DNA from: an uncultured Eubacteriales bacterium
Lineage (GTDB): Bacteria > Bacillota_A > Clostridia > Oscillospirales > Acutalibacteraceae
Length of the DNA: 6,657 nucleotides
Direction of reading: 5' to 3'
Assembly (NCBI GenBank): GCA_934454005.1
Contig: CAKSGI010000105.1
Coordinates: forward strand, 1-6,657
The translations under genes were made by a program, and so were the position numbers. Below the pieces are notes generated by a model. It was not told the DNA's origin. It did no database searches and saw nothing but the letters and a program-made list of their open reading frames with translations. Below, in pieces: positions 1-5,976 of the stretch. Every line of letters starts with the position of its first letter. Position 1 is the first letter of the stretch.

Positions 1-252
1 AAAAAAGTAATAAGTATATATCAATAGAATTTCACACAATATAAAAACTATAAATTGGAACATTTGCCTTGATGTTAGTCCAAATAACAATACTATCATT
101 GGTATAGAAATTATCATTCCATACCATTTCATTGCATCACATATCTTAAAGCTTTTAATTTTTTTACCTAATAAACCCAATACTACAGCTGGGATCAAAA
201 AAAGCGCATAAATAAATAATGAGAAAAAATTTGTATAAGAACTTATTACCAT
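1..252 (-). CDS. dltB: DltB-like MBOAT membrane protein, N-terminal 84 residues (runs off left edge)
   Basis: DltB is the membrane-bound O-acyltransferase family protein that moves D-alanine from the carrier protein DltC across the membrane towards lipoteichoic acid. Only the first 84 codons are present, open to the window edge. The translation begins MVISSYTNFFSLFIYALFLI, and residues 14-36 read as a hydrophobic helix leading into PAVVLGLLGKKIKSF. This matches the conserved LLP..ILGL.GKR segment at the start of DltB. Two more hydrophobic stretches follow (about residues 46-60 and 65-84). The ATG at 250-252 shares its A with the TAA of dltA (TAATG), and a GGAGG ribosome site (260-264) lies inside the end of dltA, so the start is well supported and translation is coupled. 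The catalytic His region lies outside the window. An MBOAT partner of another adenylation enzyme is an alternative reading. Confidence 0.85.
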   Translation of the reverse strand, partial: MVISSYTNFFSLFIYALFLIPAVVLGLLGKKIKSFKICDAMKWYGMIISIPMIVLLFGLTSRQMFQFIVFILCEILLIYTYYFF

Positions 253-1751
253 TAGATTTCCTCCATAAGTCTTTTTCTATCAATTTTTCCATTAGTATTC
301 AAAGGAAATACATCTAATATTTTAACTTTTTTAGGTACCATATAAGAAGGAACTAAATTTCTTAATTCGTTTTTTATTTTTATTCCTAACTTAAGATTGG
401 ATTCTTCCATCTTTTTATTTAATGTAACAAATGCAACTATATAACTAACACGCTCATCTTTGTAAATCGGCATAACAACACTACCGTTAATAAATTCTAT
501 CTTGTTTAAATTGTTTGCAATATCATCAAGTTCTATTCTAAAACCATTTAACTTTATTTGAAAATCCTTTCTTGCTATATAATAAATCAAACCATTATTT
601 TCAAATACTAAATCACCTGTATAATAACCGTTCCTTCCATCTTCAGATTTAAAAAACACTTTATCTGTCTGTACTTGATTATTATAATATCCCATACTGA
701 TACTATCACTTATAACTACCAGTTCTCCTTGCATTCCATATTCTACGGGTCTGTTATCTTTTCCTATAATGCTATACGTTGCATCAGTTAAAGGCTTACC
801 AATAGGTAAATTTTTATCATCATCTATCATCTCATCGGTAATCTCACATGCCGTTAATAATACAGTTCCTTCCGTTGGTCCATATCCGTTTATTATCGTT
901 GAATTATTAAATTTACCGTAAATACTTTTAACTAGTTTTTTAGTTAACACTTCTCCTGCCAATATAAACTTGTTTAAACTCGGTAACATAGTTAAATTAA
1001 AGTTTTCATCAAAACTACAAATCTCTAAAAAGGCAGGAGTGGATATCCAAACAGAAATATTACTTTTTCTAAGATAATAAAATAACTCTTTTGTGTTATC
1101 CAGCATACGTTTGTCAATATTAAATAGAGTATTTCCCATTGGAAGATAAATATATATAGAAATATTTGATACATCAAAAGAATACGAAACTTGATTTAAT
1201 ACTATATTATTACTACCAGGAATAGCACATATTTCTTTAAACCAAGAAACAAAATTCATGAGATTTTTTTTATTTATCGGTACTCCTTTTGGATCTCCGG
1301 TGCTTCCGGAAGTAAAAAGGATATAACAAATGTCTTCATCTTTAACCCAAGCAGCCTTTGGCAATTCTTCGCATTCTCTCAAACAAATTTCATCTACTTT
1401 TTCTTGATCAGCTACATGAAAATCACCGGAAAGTTCTATATTTGAAAAATTAAAAATAAGCTCAGCGTTTGTTATCTTTGCAATTTTGTATAGTCTTTCC
1501 GGCGGATATGTTATATCAACAGGAGAATATGCGCGTCCTGTTTTTAAACTAGCTATCATAATAGTTATTATATCTATTTCTTTATTACCATATATTAATA
1601 CGGGAGAATTTGTTTTGCAAACACTCAAAATATAACTTGCAATCTGTTCTGACCTATTCCATAATTCTTTAAATGTAATTTTATTTTCTCTATAAATAAT
1701 TGCTAATTCATTGCTGTTTTTTAACTTTTCAAGTTCATCTAAAATCCACAT
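252..1751 (-). CDS. dltA: D-alanine--D-alanyl carrier protein ligase-like adenylation enzyme (DltA)
   Basis: A 499-residue ANL-superfamily adenylating enzyme. In the family it activates D-alanine with ATP and loads it on the phosphopantetheine of DltC, in the cytoplasm, as the first step of teichoic acid D-alanylation. Visible motifs: P-loop FTSGSTGDPKGV (146-157), NGYGPTEGT (288-296), YYTGDL (376-381, ribose-binding Asp380), RKDFQIKLNGFRIE (394-407) and PLNTNGKIDR (483-492, with Lys489 as the C-terminal catalytic lysine). The length matches the family. I chose the ATG at 1749-1751 because AAGGAAG (1761-1767) sits 9 bases upstream. An in-frame TTG at 1778 would add nine residues and has no ribosome site. 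It overlaps dltB by one base. Odd point: residue 265, in LAGEV, is Ala where DltA has the Cys of the FCGEV motif, so substrate specificity is less secure than the fold. Confidence 0.88.
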   Translation of the reverse strand: MWILDELEKLKNSNELAIIYRENKITFKELWNRSEQIASYILSVCKTNSPVLIYGNKEIDIITIMIASLKTGRAYSPVDITYPPERLYKIAKITNAELIFNFSNIELSGDFHVADQEKVDEICLRECEELPKAAWVKDEDICYILFTSGSTGDPKGVPINKKNLMNFVSWFKEICAIPGSNNIVLNQVSYSFDVSNISIYIYLPMGNTLFNIDKRMLDNTKELFYYLRKSNISVWISTPAFLEICSFDENFNLTMLPSLNKFILAGEVLTKKLVKSIYGKFNNSTIINGYGPTEGTVLLTACEITDEMIDDDKNLPIGKPLTDATYSIIGKDNRPVEYGMQGELVVISDSISMGYYNNQVQTDKVFFKSEDGRNGYYTGDLVFENNGLIYYIARKDFQIKLNGFRIELDDIANNLNKIEFINGSVVMPIYKDERVSYIVAFVTLNKKMEESNLKLGIKIKNELRNLVPSYMVPKKVKILDVFPLNTNGKIDRKRLMEEI

Positions 1752-2143
1752 TGTTTTACACTTCCTTAAATTATTCAAGCATTATTAACATATTTAGTAT
1801 ATCTAAAAACATACGTGTAACAAAGCACAAAAACAATATAAAGAGCCCAAAAATATAATAGTATATTAAAAATATTGTTTCCGAAATTAAATACCAATTC
1901 ATGAGTTTTATAAAATAAATTTTTCGATTGTCCAAAAAATTATTTAAAAATACTAGTTTATGAAACACCGTAATTATATAAAATAACATCAATTCCTGGC
2001 AGAGCTAAAAATAGGTTAATACTTTAAAATCCAGAAAATAGCAGATAATTTAAAACCGATAAATATTTAGAACAAAACTTCAAACTTGTATGTTAATTTT
2101 TAATCATAGTTAGTGCAATTTCTAGTTTATTTTGCAATCATAA
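1752..2143 (-). other. Long AT-rich leader of the dlt genes
   Basis: About 390 bases separate the likely transcription start (near 2143) from the dltA ATG. The segment is very AT-rich. It holds the short reading frames described separately (1771-1989) and an imperfect inverted repeat TGCAA/TTGCA (2114-2118 and 2132-2136). I see no intrinsic terminator, no T-box or other riboswitch motif and no tRNA in it. A leader this long could hold a decayed or unrecognised small gene. Confidence 0.4.
1771..1989 (-). other. Unresolved short membrane-protein-like reading frame(s) upstream of dltA
   Basis: Two overlapping minus-strand frames are open here and both encode a hydrophobic helix. Frame one (ATG at 1987-1989, stop at 1771-1773; 72 residues) contains LIYYYIFGLFILFLCFVTR; AGGA stands only four bases before its ATG, which is closer than usual. 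Frame two (open from 1939, stop TGA at 1775-1777; 54 codons) contains FNILLYFWALYIVFVLCYTY and ends YTKYVNNA. It has the residue mix of a real protein but lacks an ATG or a ribosome site. In many Firmicutes this position, just before dltA, is held by dltX, a roughly 50-residue single-helix protein ending in a FIYNEF-like motif. That motif is absent here. The locus may be a diverged or frameshifted dltX, or chance in AT-rich DNA. No function is assigned. Confidence 0.3.
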
Positions 2144-2149
2144 TTTTTA

Positions 2150-2178
2150 ATTATAAAATTAAATATTGATATTGTCAA
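2150..2178 (-). promoter_or_regulatory. Consensus sigma-A promoter reading towards dltA
   Basis: On the minus strand, TTGACA (2173-2178) and TATAAT (2150-2155) are separated by exactly 17 bases, a full match to the vegetative promoter consensus. Transcription would start near 2143 and run into dltA and dltB. The -35 box lies about 25 bases beyond the stop codon of the decayed IS3 transposase, so it may belong to the element's end. Confidence 0.72.
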
Positions 2179-2202
2179 GATTAGTTAACACGACATCATA
2201 AA

Positions 2203-2937
2203 CTATGTTGCTGTAGGAAGAGAATCGTAGTATCTCTGTCACTTAATCATTGGATGACGGCCACCATTGGTGTACAGATTATCCGATTATTCCAATAACC
2301 AATAAAGTATCTCCAAATCAGAGATTTTAGTTCAGATACAGTCAGTTTTTCACTATTGTATCGGTCATACAGCAACTTCGTTTTCAGACAGACCCACATA
2401 CTTTCACAACAGGCATTGTCGTGGCATCGTCCACCAGCACTATTCATACTTTGAATAATTTCAAATCTTCTTAGTGTTTTTCGATAAAGCTCGCTGGTGT
2501 ATTTTGTACCACGATCAGAGTGAATGACAACATCTCTAATTTCTGGATATGCCATGACAGCATTTTCAACCGTATGCTGACATAGCGTCGCTTTACTAGT
2601 AGTTTTCATTGCCAGGCCAAGTACGGCAAAATCAAAACAGTCAAAGATTACCGAAATATATAGTTTTCCATTTTTTTGCTTTTATTTCACTGATATCTGT
2701 TACTCATTTCTTTAGAGGCCTATCTGTTTTGAAATCCCGCTTAAGGAGATCCTTTGATTTCCGGGCTTTGCGGTCTGCTTTTGTAATTCCTTTTGGATTG
2801 CGCTTAGAATTATGACTGAGAGCGATTTTTTTCACAACCCTGTAGACAATATGAATGCCATCAGGATGTTTGAGTGTTAATGCATGAAATATACGTACAT
2901 GCCCGTAGGTATCATTACAGACAACCTCAGTCATGAT
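2203..2937 (-). pseudogene. IS3-family transposase OrfB (DDE integrase core), broken
   Basis: OrfB carries out strand cleavage and transfer. Recognisable pieces in order: NDTYGHVRIFHALTLKHPDG and NPKGITKADRKARKSKDLLK (2704-2937), VTDISEIKAK with the first catalytic Asp (about 2680-2703), an out-of-frame piece reading KLYISVIFDCFDFAVLGLAM (about 2607-2667), then HSDRG (second Asp, 2514-2516) and CCESMW (catalytic Glu, 2403-2405) in a 120-codon open stretch. The tail reads NGGRHPMIK, stop, QRYYDSL in another frame and ends with TAG at 2203-2205. Lesions: a TGA at 2704-2706 where the family usually has Cys, a +1 shift at a run of seven A (about 2670-2676), a shift near 2268, and a TGA for a basic residue near the end. 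About 40 N-terminal residues are also missing. The catalytic triad survives only as separate pieces. Confidence 0.85.
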
Positions 2938-3270
2938 CGCAATGAATTTAATTCTTTCAGTCTTAGAGACTTTAGACGGCTCGTTGCGAAAAAAACGCTG
3001 GTTTCCTCTTTAAGGCGATGAATTCCTTATCTTGGTTTTCATTCGCTTACAGAACATAGCAAGCTCCTCAACGAGGTTCATGGCGGATTCTGGAGTATGA
3101 GATCATTTTCCAATATCCAAGTCTTTCGGTCCTGGCAACTTTAACCAGGTATGAATGGTTCCATTTGAAATACCTAATTCTTTGGTAGCCTTAGTGCCAC
3201 CGATTTCTTTTGTAAACTTTACTGCCTGCATCTTGTATTCATGATAGTACTTTCGTTGACTTTGTGCCAT
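2938..3270 (-). pseudogene. IS3-family OrfA (helix-turn-helix DNA-binding protein), broken
   Basis: OrfA binds the element's ends and is normally joined to OrfB by programmed frameshifting. The start is the ATG at 3268-3270 (MAQSQRKYYHEYKMQAVKF), preceded by AAGGAT about 11 bases upstream. The helix-turn-helix reads GGTKATKELGISNGTIHTWL. A TGA at 3103-3105 truncates it to 55 residues after LDIGK, where I expect a Gly codon. Downstream, SHTPESAMNLVEELAMFCKR continues in the same frame, then a TAA and scrambled frames break up the leucine-zipper region. KVSKTERIKFIAIMTE (to 2938) resumes in the original frame and runs straight into the OrfB remnant. The OrfA-OrfB junction, including the normal frameshift site, has therefore been lost by deletion. 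Confidence 0.8.
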
Positions 3271-3346
3271 AATTAGGCACATCCTTATTCCCTTGATTAT
3301 ACTATGAAATCCTTGAGAATAAACTGTCAACTTTATTTATGCGCCA

Positions 3347-3875
3347 TCACAATAATTTTTTCATTTCAACTCGACTATAGTTACTATTAGCAGTGACTTG
3401 ATTTAAAACCGATACAAAATCAATTGTTTTCCCTTGCCTTGATAACTTTAAAATTACTTTATATGTTTCTTTAAATTTGAGGAAATAAAAAACCTCGGCT
3501 TTGATAATGTTATCTAAATCAGGTTTCTCGGTTGTCCGCCTAATGGTAGAGCAATTCAAGAAATCAGTCTTTTCAGAACATTTAAGACTATTTCACTCAA
3601 TTAAGCTTTTCACGCGGGATGTTTTGTTTTTTCTTTAAGTAAGTTTTATGCACAACTTGCCCGCACGGAATAGAAAAAAGAGAAATTATACTTATTTCAA
3701 ATAGAATGTTTTTATCGAAAAACATTTTTGAAACTTCATTATAACTTGCTCTAACCGATTTTTCATATTCAGTTGTTTGTTTTGGTGTATAGGTCACATT
3801 ACGACCATCAATTCGACATATTCGAGGTTGCTGTTTCCTCTTCAGTTTTCCCGGTATCGTGAATTTTATTTTCAT
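3347..3875 (-). pseudogene. RusA-family Holliday-junction resolvase, frameshifted remnant
   Basis: RusA enzymes are small phage-borne homodimeric endonucleases that resolve Holliday junctions and process replicating phage DNA. Piece one (3597-3875) starts at the ATG 3873-3875, after AAAGGAAG (3882-3889), with MKIKFTIPGKLKRKQQPR and then TYTPKQTTEYEKSVRASYNE, the usual RusA opening; it stops in frame at TGA 3597-3599. Piece two, in another frame, contains IRRTTEKPDLDNIIKA (about 3498-3545), the catalytic KPDxDN...K motif, and ends SNYSRVEMKKLL before TGA 3347-3349. The segment that should carry the third catalytic Asp (a YKDD-like motif) is not recognisable, so the protein is inactive by frame and by sequence. 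The IS end begins directly after its stop. It was translationally coupled to the 49-residue gene upstream. Confidence 0.75.
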
Positions 3876-4021
3876 TTTTTGTCTTCCTTTCGTATATTGA
3901 TTTTTTGACATACAATTCTAAATGCATCAAGTGTTTTCTTTTCGAGTTCACGAATTTCTTTTCCTTGATACACTAATATAACAATCAAAATTAAAATGGT
4001 TATCAGTAAAAATATTTTCAT
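3872..4021 (-). CDS. Small single-helix membrane protein, 49 residues, phage remnant
   Basis: Hypothetical protein of no named family. The start ATG (4019-4021) follows AAGGAG (4032-4037) at a normal distance. Residues 3-18 (IFLLITILILIVILVY) form one membrane helix, followed by a charged segment, GKEIRELEKKTLDAFRIVCQ, that could form a short coiled coil, so a type of membrane-anchored cytoplasmic stub is predicted. Its TGA overlaps the ATG of the rusA remnant as ATGA, which argues that it is a real, coupled gene and not chance. Similar short helix-plus-charged-tail proteins are common in phage replication modules, but I cannot assign a role. It remains intact while its neighbour is broken. 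Any promoter must lie downstream of the minus-strand terminator at 4049-4079, and I see none, so it may be silent. Confidence 0.6.
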   Translation of the reverse strand: MKIFLLITILILIVILVYQGKEIRELEKKTLDAFRIVCQKINIRKEDKK

Positions 4022-4048
4022 TTCCTGAATTCTCCTTTTTTTATAAAT

Positions 4049-4079
4049 AAAAAAATTGCCTTGAGTTTTTTCAAGACAA
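4049..4079 (-). terminator. Intrinsic terminator, minus strand
   Basis: Read on the minus strand, TTGTCTTGA (4071-4079) pairs with TCAAGGCAA (4056-4064) as a 9-bp stem with one G-U pair and a six-base loop, followed by seven T (4049-4055). It would stop minus-strand transcription before the 49-residue gene. Confidence 0.72.
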
Positions 4080-4084
4080 CTTCG

Positions 4085-4113
4085 TTTACATATTTTTATT
4101 TTTGCGATATATT
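4085..4113 (+). promoter_or_regulatory. Predicted sigma-A promoter for the intergenic RNA
   Basis: TTTACA (4085-4090) and TATATT (4108-4113) are spaced by 17 bases on the plus strand. The predicted start is near 4120 and the transcript would end at the terminator 4241-4273, with no coding gene between. Confidence 0.45.
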
Positions 4114-4119
4114 AGTCTA

Positions 4120-4273
4120 TAGAGTTTATCGAAATGTGTCAGATAACCTTCATTGTAAACATTGTAGTTGGCTTAAACCCGCATTATTACTGGGCTTCTT
4201 CAAGTCCCTATTGGTTATCCGCACCAATTTTTGTTGGTTTAAATCACACTCTTAATTTGAGTGTGATTTTTTT
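4120..4273 (+). ncRNA. Putative structured small RNA, about 150 nt, family unknown
   Basis: The stretch has a promoter before it, a strong terminator at its end and no credible gene in it. Base pairing is visible. GATAACC (4142-4148) pairs with GGTTATC (4213-4219) as a long-range stem, which extends outward with GTG/CAC-type pairs. Inside it, GGGCTT (4192-4197) pairs with AAGTCCC (4202-4208) around a CTTC loop. After it, ACCAA (4223-4227) pairs with TTGGT (4234-4238). The overall plan of a long stem with internal loops and a terminal hairpin recalls 6S-type or other regulatory RNAs. I recognise no diagnostic motif of 6S, T-box, tmRNA or any riboswitch. The minus strand also has a terminator (4049-4079) and an extended -10 (4274-4282), so the transcribed strand is not certain. 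Confidence 0.45.
4241..4273 (+). terminator. Strong intrinsic terminator, plus strand
   Basis: AAATCACACTC (4241-4251) and GAGTGTGATTT (4259-4269) form a perfect 11-bp stem with a seven-base loop, and seven T follow from 4267. It ends the predicted small RNA and separates it from gltA. Confidence 0.85.
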
Positions 4274-4282
4274 ATTATATCA
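4274..4282 (-). promoter_or_regulatory. Possible extended -10 promoter element, minus strand
   Basis: TGATATAAT on the minus strand is a full extended -10 (TGn plus TATAAT). No good -35 box stands 17 bases away. If active, it would make a transcript of about 220 bases from near 4268 to the terminator at 4049-4079, antisense to the predicted plus-strand RNA. Confidence 0.3.
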
Positions 4283-4295
4283 AACTTAAATATTT

Positions 4296-4324
4296 TTTAC
4301 ATATTCAAGCTTTACTTGTAAAAT
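4296..4324 (+). promoter_or_regulatory. Predicted promoter for gltA
   Basis: TTTACA (4296-4301) and TAAAAT (4319-4324) are 17 bases apart, each with one mismatch to consensus. The transcript would have a leader of about 210 bases before gltA. The DNA from 4325 to 4525 is AT-rich; a lone TATAAT at 4365-4370 has no good partner, and I saw no clear operator. Confidence 0.4.
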
Positions 4325-4539
4325 TTATAATTATAAATCTTCTATTGTTTTGTATGTAAAACATTATAATAAAATCTACACTTACAAACGCTAATATTTA
4401 TTCATAAAACATATATTAGTAAACATTTTTCTCAAATATTCTCTATTATGTCTTCCTTGAATTATTTATTTTTTTATGTTACTCTATACTCATTATATAT
4501 TACAAAAAATGAGTAATTCTGTTTAAAAGGAGGATAAAT

Positions 4540-5901
4540 ATGAACGCTAATAAATTTTCGGAAATTAGTCCCGACATTATTAACTGGGCTCAAACCTGTA
4601 AAGAAAATAACATAGATCCTTCACTATATACAAAATACGAAGTTAAAAGAGGGTTAAGAGATATAAGTGGACAAGGAGTATTAACTGGTCTAACAGAAAT
4701 ATCGGAAATACACTCATATGATATGAAAAACGGCAAGCTTATTCCTTGTAATGGCAAGCTTTATTACAGAGGTGTTGATGTAGAAGATATTATTACAGGA
4801 TTCACTTCCGATAATAGATTTGGATTTGAGGAAGTAACATACCTCTTATTGTTTGGCAAGCTTCCAACAAAAGATGAACTAAATAATTTTAATGATGTTT
4901 TATCAAAATATAGAACCTTACCAACCGGCTTTGTTAGAGATATAATTATGAAAGCTCCAAGTAATGACATGATGAATACATTAGCAAGAAGTGTTTTAAC
5001 TCTATATGCATATGATAATAATCCAGACGATATCTCAATAGAAAACGTATTAAGGCAATCGTTGCACTTAATAGCTTTATTTCCTTTGCTATCTGTTTAT
5101 GGATATCAAGCATATCATCACTACCACGCTGGACAAAGTTTATTTATTCATGCTCCAGAGCCTAAATTATCAACTTCAGAAAATATTTTGCATCTCTTGC
5201 GCCCAGACAGTAAATACACTGAACTTGAAGCAAAAATTTTAGATATCGCATTAGTTTTACATGCTGAACATGGCGGAGGTAACAATTCAACATTTACAAC
5301 ACATGTTGTATCGTCTTCCGGTACAGATACTTACTCAGTTATAGCTGCATCATTAGGCTCTTTAAAAGGTCCAAAACATGGTGGTGCAAATATTAAAGTA
5401 ATTAAAATGTTCGAAGATTTGAAAAATACTATTACCGACTGGGAAGACGAAGACGCTATAAAAGCTTATTTAAATGATCTTTTAGACAAAAAAGCCTTTG
5501 ATAAAGCCGGATTAATTTATGGTATGGGACATGCTGTATATTCAATTTCAGATCCTAGAGCTAATGTCTTTAAGGGCTTTGTAGAAAAACTCTCAAAAGA
5601 AAAAAATTTAACTAAAGAGTTTAAATTATACTCATTAATAGAAAAACTCGCACCCGAAGTAATAGCAAAAAGGCGAAAGATATATAAAGGTGTTAGTGCA
5701 AATGTAGATTTCTATAGCGGGTTTGTATATAACATGTTAGGTTTACCTTTGGAATTGTACACACCAATTTTTGCAATAGCCCGTATATCTGGATGGTGCG
5801 CACATCGTATAGAAGAACTTGTCAATGCAGGAAAAATAATTAGACCTGCTTACAAAAGTGTTAAAAAGCACGTTACTTACTCACCTTTAAATGAAAGATA
5901 A
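4540..5901 (+). CDS. gltA: Citrate synthase
   Basis: A 453-residue citrate synthase of the common si-type fold. It condenses acetyl-CoA with oxaloacetate to give citrate in the cytoplasm, which in anaerobes mainly feeds 2-oxoglutarate and glutamate synthesis. The catalytic triad is complete: His280 in GPKHGGAN (277-284), His331 in GMGHAVY (328-334) and Asp390 in NVDFYSG (388-394). Also present are YRGVDVEDI (76-84), HAEHGGGNNSTF (241-252), and Arg340 and Arg423, likely substrate contacts. The length is normal for clostridial members with an N-terminal extension. The ATG is fixed by AAAGGAGG (4526-4533), 6-8 bases upstream. No terminator lies between it and the 57-residue gene 75 bases downstream, so read-through is likely. 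No aconitase or isocitrate dehydrogenase gene adjoins it. A 2-methylcitrate synthase activity cannot be excluded from sequence, but no propionate-pathway genes are nearby. Confidence 0.95.
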   Translation: MNANKFSEISPDIINWAQTCKENNIDPSLYTKYEVKRGLRDISGQGVLTGLTEISEIHSYDMKNGKLIPCNGKLYYRGVDVEDIITGFTSDNRFGFEEVTYLLLFGKLPTKDELNNFNDVLSKYRTLPTGFVRDIIMKAPSNDMMNTLARSVLTLYAYDNNPDDISIENVLRQSLHLIALFPLLSVYGYQAYHHYHAGQSLFIHAPEPKLSTSENILHLLRPDSKYTELEAKILDIALVLHAEHGGGNNSTFTTHVVSSSGTDTYSVIAASLGSLKGPKHGGANIKVIKMFEDLKNTITDWEDEDAIKAYLNDLLDKKAFDKAGLIYGMGHAVYSISDPRANVFKGFVEKLSKEKNLTKEFKLYSLIEKLAPEVIAKRRKIYKGVSANVDFYSGFVYNMLGLPLELYTPIFAIARISGWCAHRIEELVNAGKIIRPAYKSVKKHVTYSPLNER

Positions 5902-5949
5902 TTCTTAGTTTAAAATAAATAAAAAAGGATATCCTACTATTGAACACCA

Positions 5950-5965
5950 CTAATATATTTATTAG
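5950..5965 (+). promoter_or_regulatory. Small hairpin touching the ribosome site of the acidic small protein
   Basis: CTAATA (5950-5955) pairs with TATTAG (5960-5965) around a four-base loop. The 3' arm takes in the first two bases of the AGGAG ribosome site (5964-5968). The six-pair stem is mostly A-T and weak, so a control role is only a possibility. Confidence 0.25.
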
Positions 5966-5976
5966 GAGATGATAGT

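Larger units (their letters stand above)
2203..3331 (-). mobile_element. Decayed IS3-family insertion sequence
   Basis: The remnant contains orfA (helix-turn-helix) followed by orfB (integrase-type catalytic core) on one strand, the layout of the IS3 family. Both reading frames are broken, so the element is immobile unless helped in trans. Ends are approximate. The right limit is set where the rusA remnant stops (3347) and the left limit at the final transposase stop (2203-2205). Reading outward, the right border has TGTCAACT (3325-3332) and the left border has TGTTAACT (minus strand, about 2185-2192), a possible trace of terminal inverted repeats. No target-site duplication was identified. 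It sits between the prophage remnant and the dlt leader. Confidence 0.82.

Noticed and set aside
2609..2815. Plus-strand open frame over the transposase
   Set aside because: Antisense shadow of the IS3 orfB remnant.
3296..3330. TTGACA (3325-3330) and TATAAT (3296-3301) on the minus strand before orfA
   Set aside because: The 23-base spacing is too long for a single sigma-A promoter; they may still act with other partners or belong to the IS end.
4061..4255. Plus-strand 64-codon open frame inside the intergenic island
   Set aside because: No ribosome site, unlikely composition (clusters of F, C, W), and it spans both the minus terminator stem and the start of the plus terminator; the base-paired RNA explains the region better.
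4120..4273. Identification as 6S RNA
   Set aside because: The general shape is compatible, but I could not find a diagnostic central bubble or conserved sequence; kept as unknown.
4764..4970. Minus-strand open frame within gltA
   Set aside because: Shadow of the conserved citrate synthase frame.
5927..5936. Palindrome AGGATATCCT after gltA as a terminator
   Set aside because: A perfect palindrome without a loop, and no T run on the plus strand; not a credible terminator for gltA.
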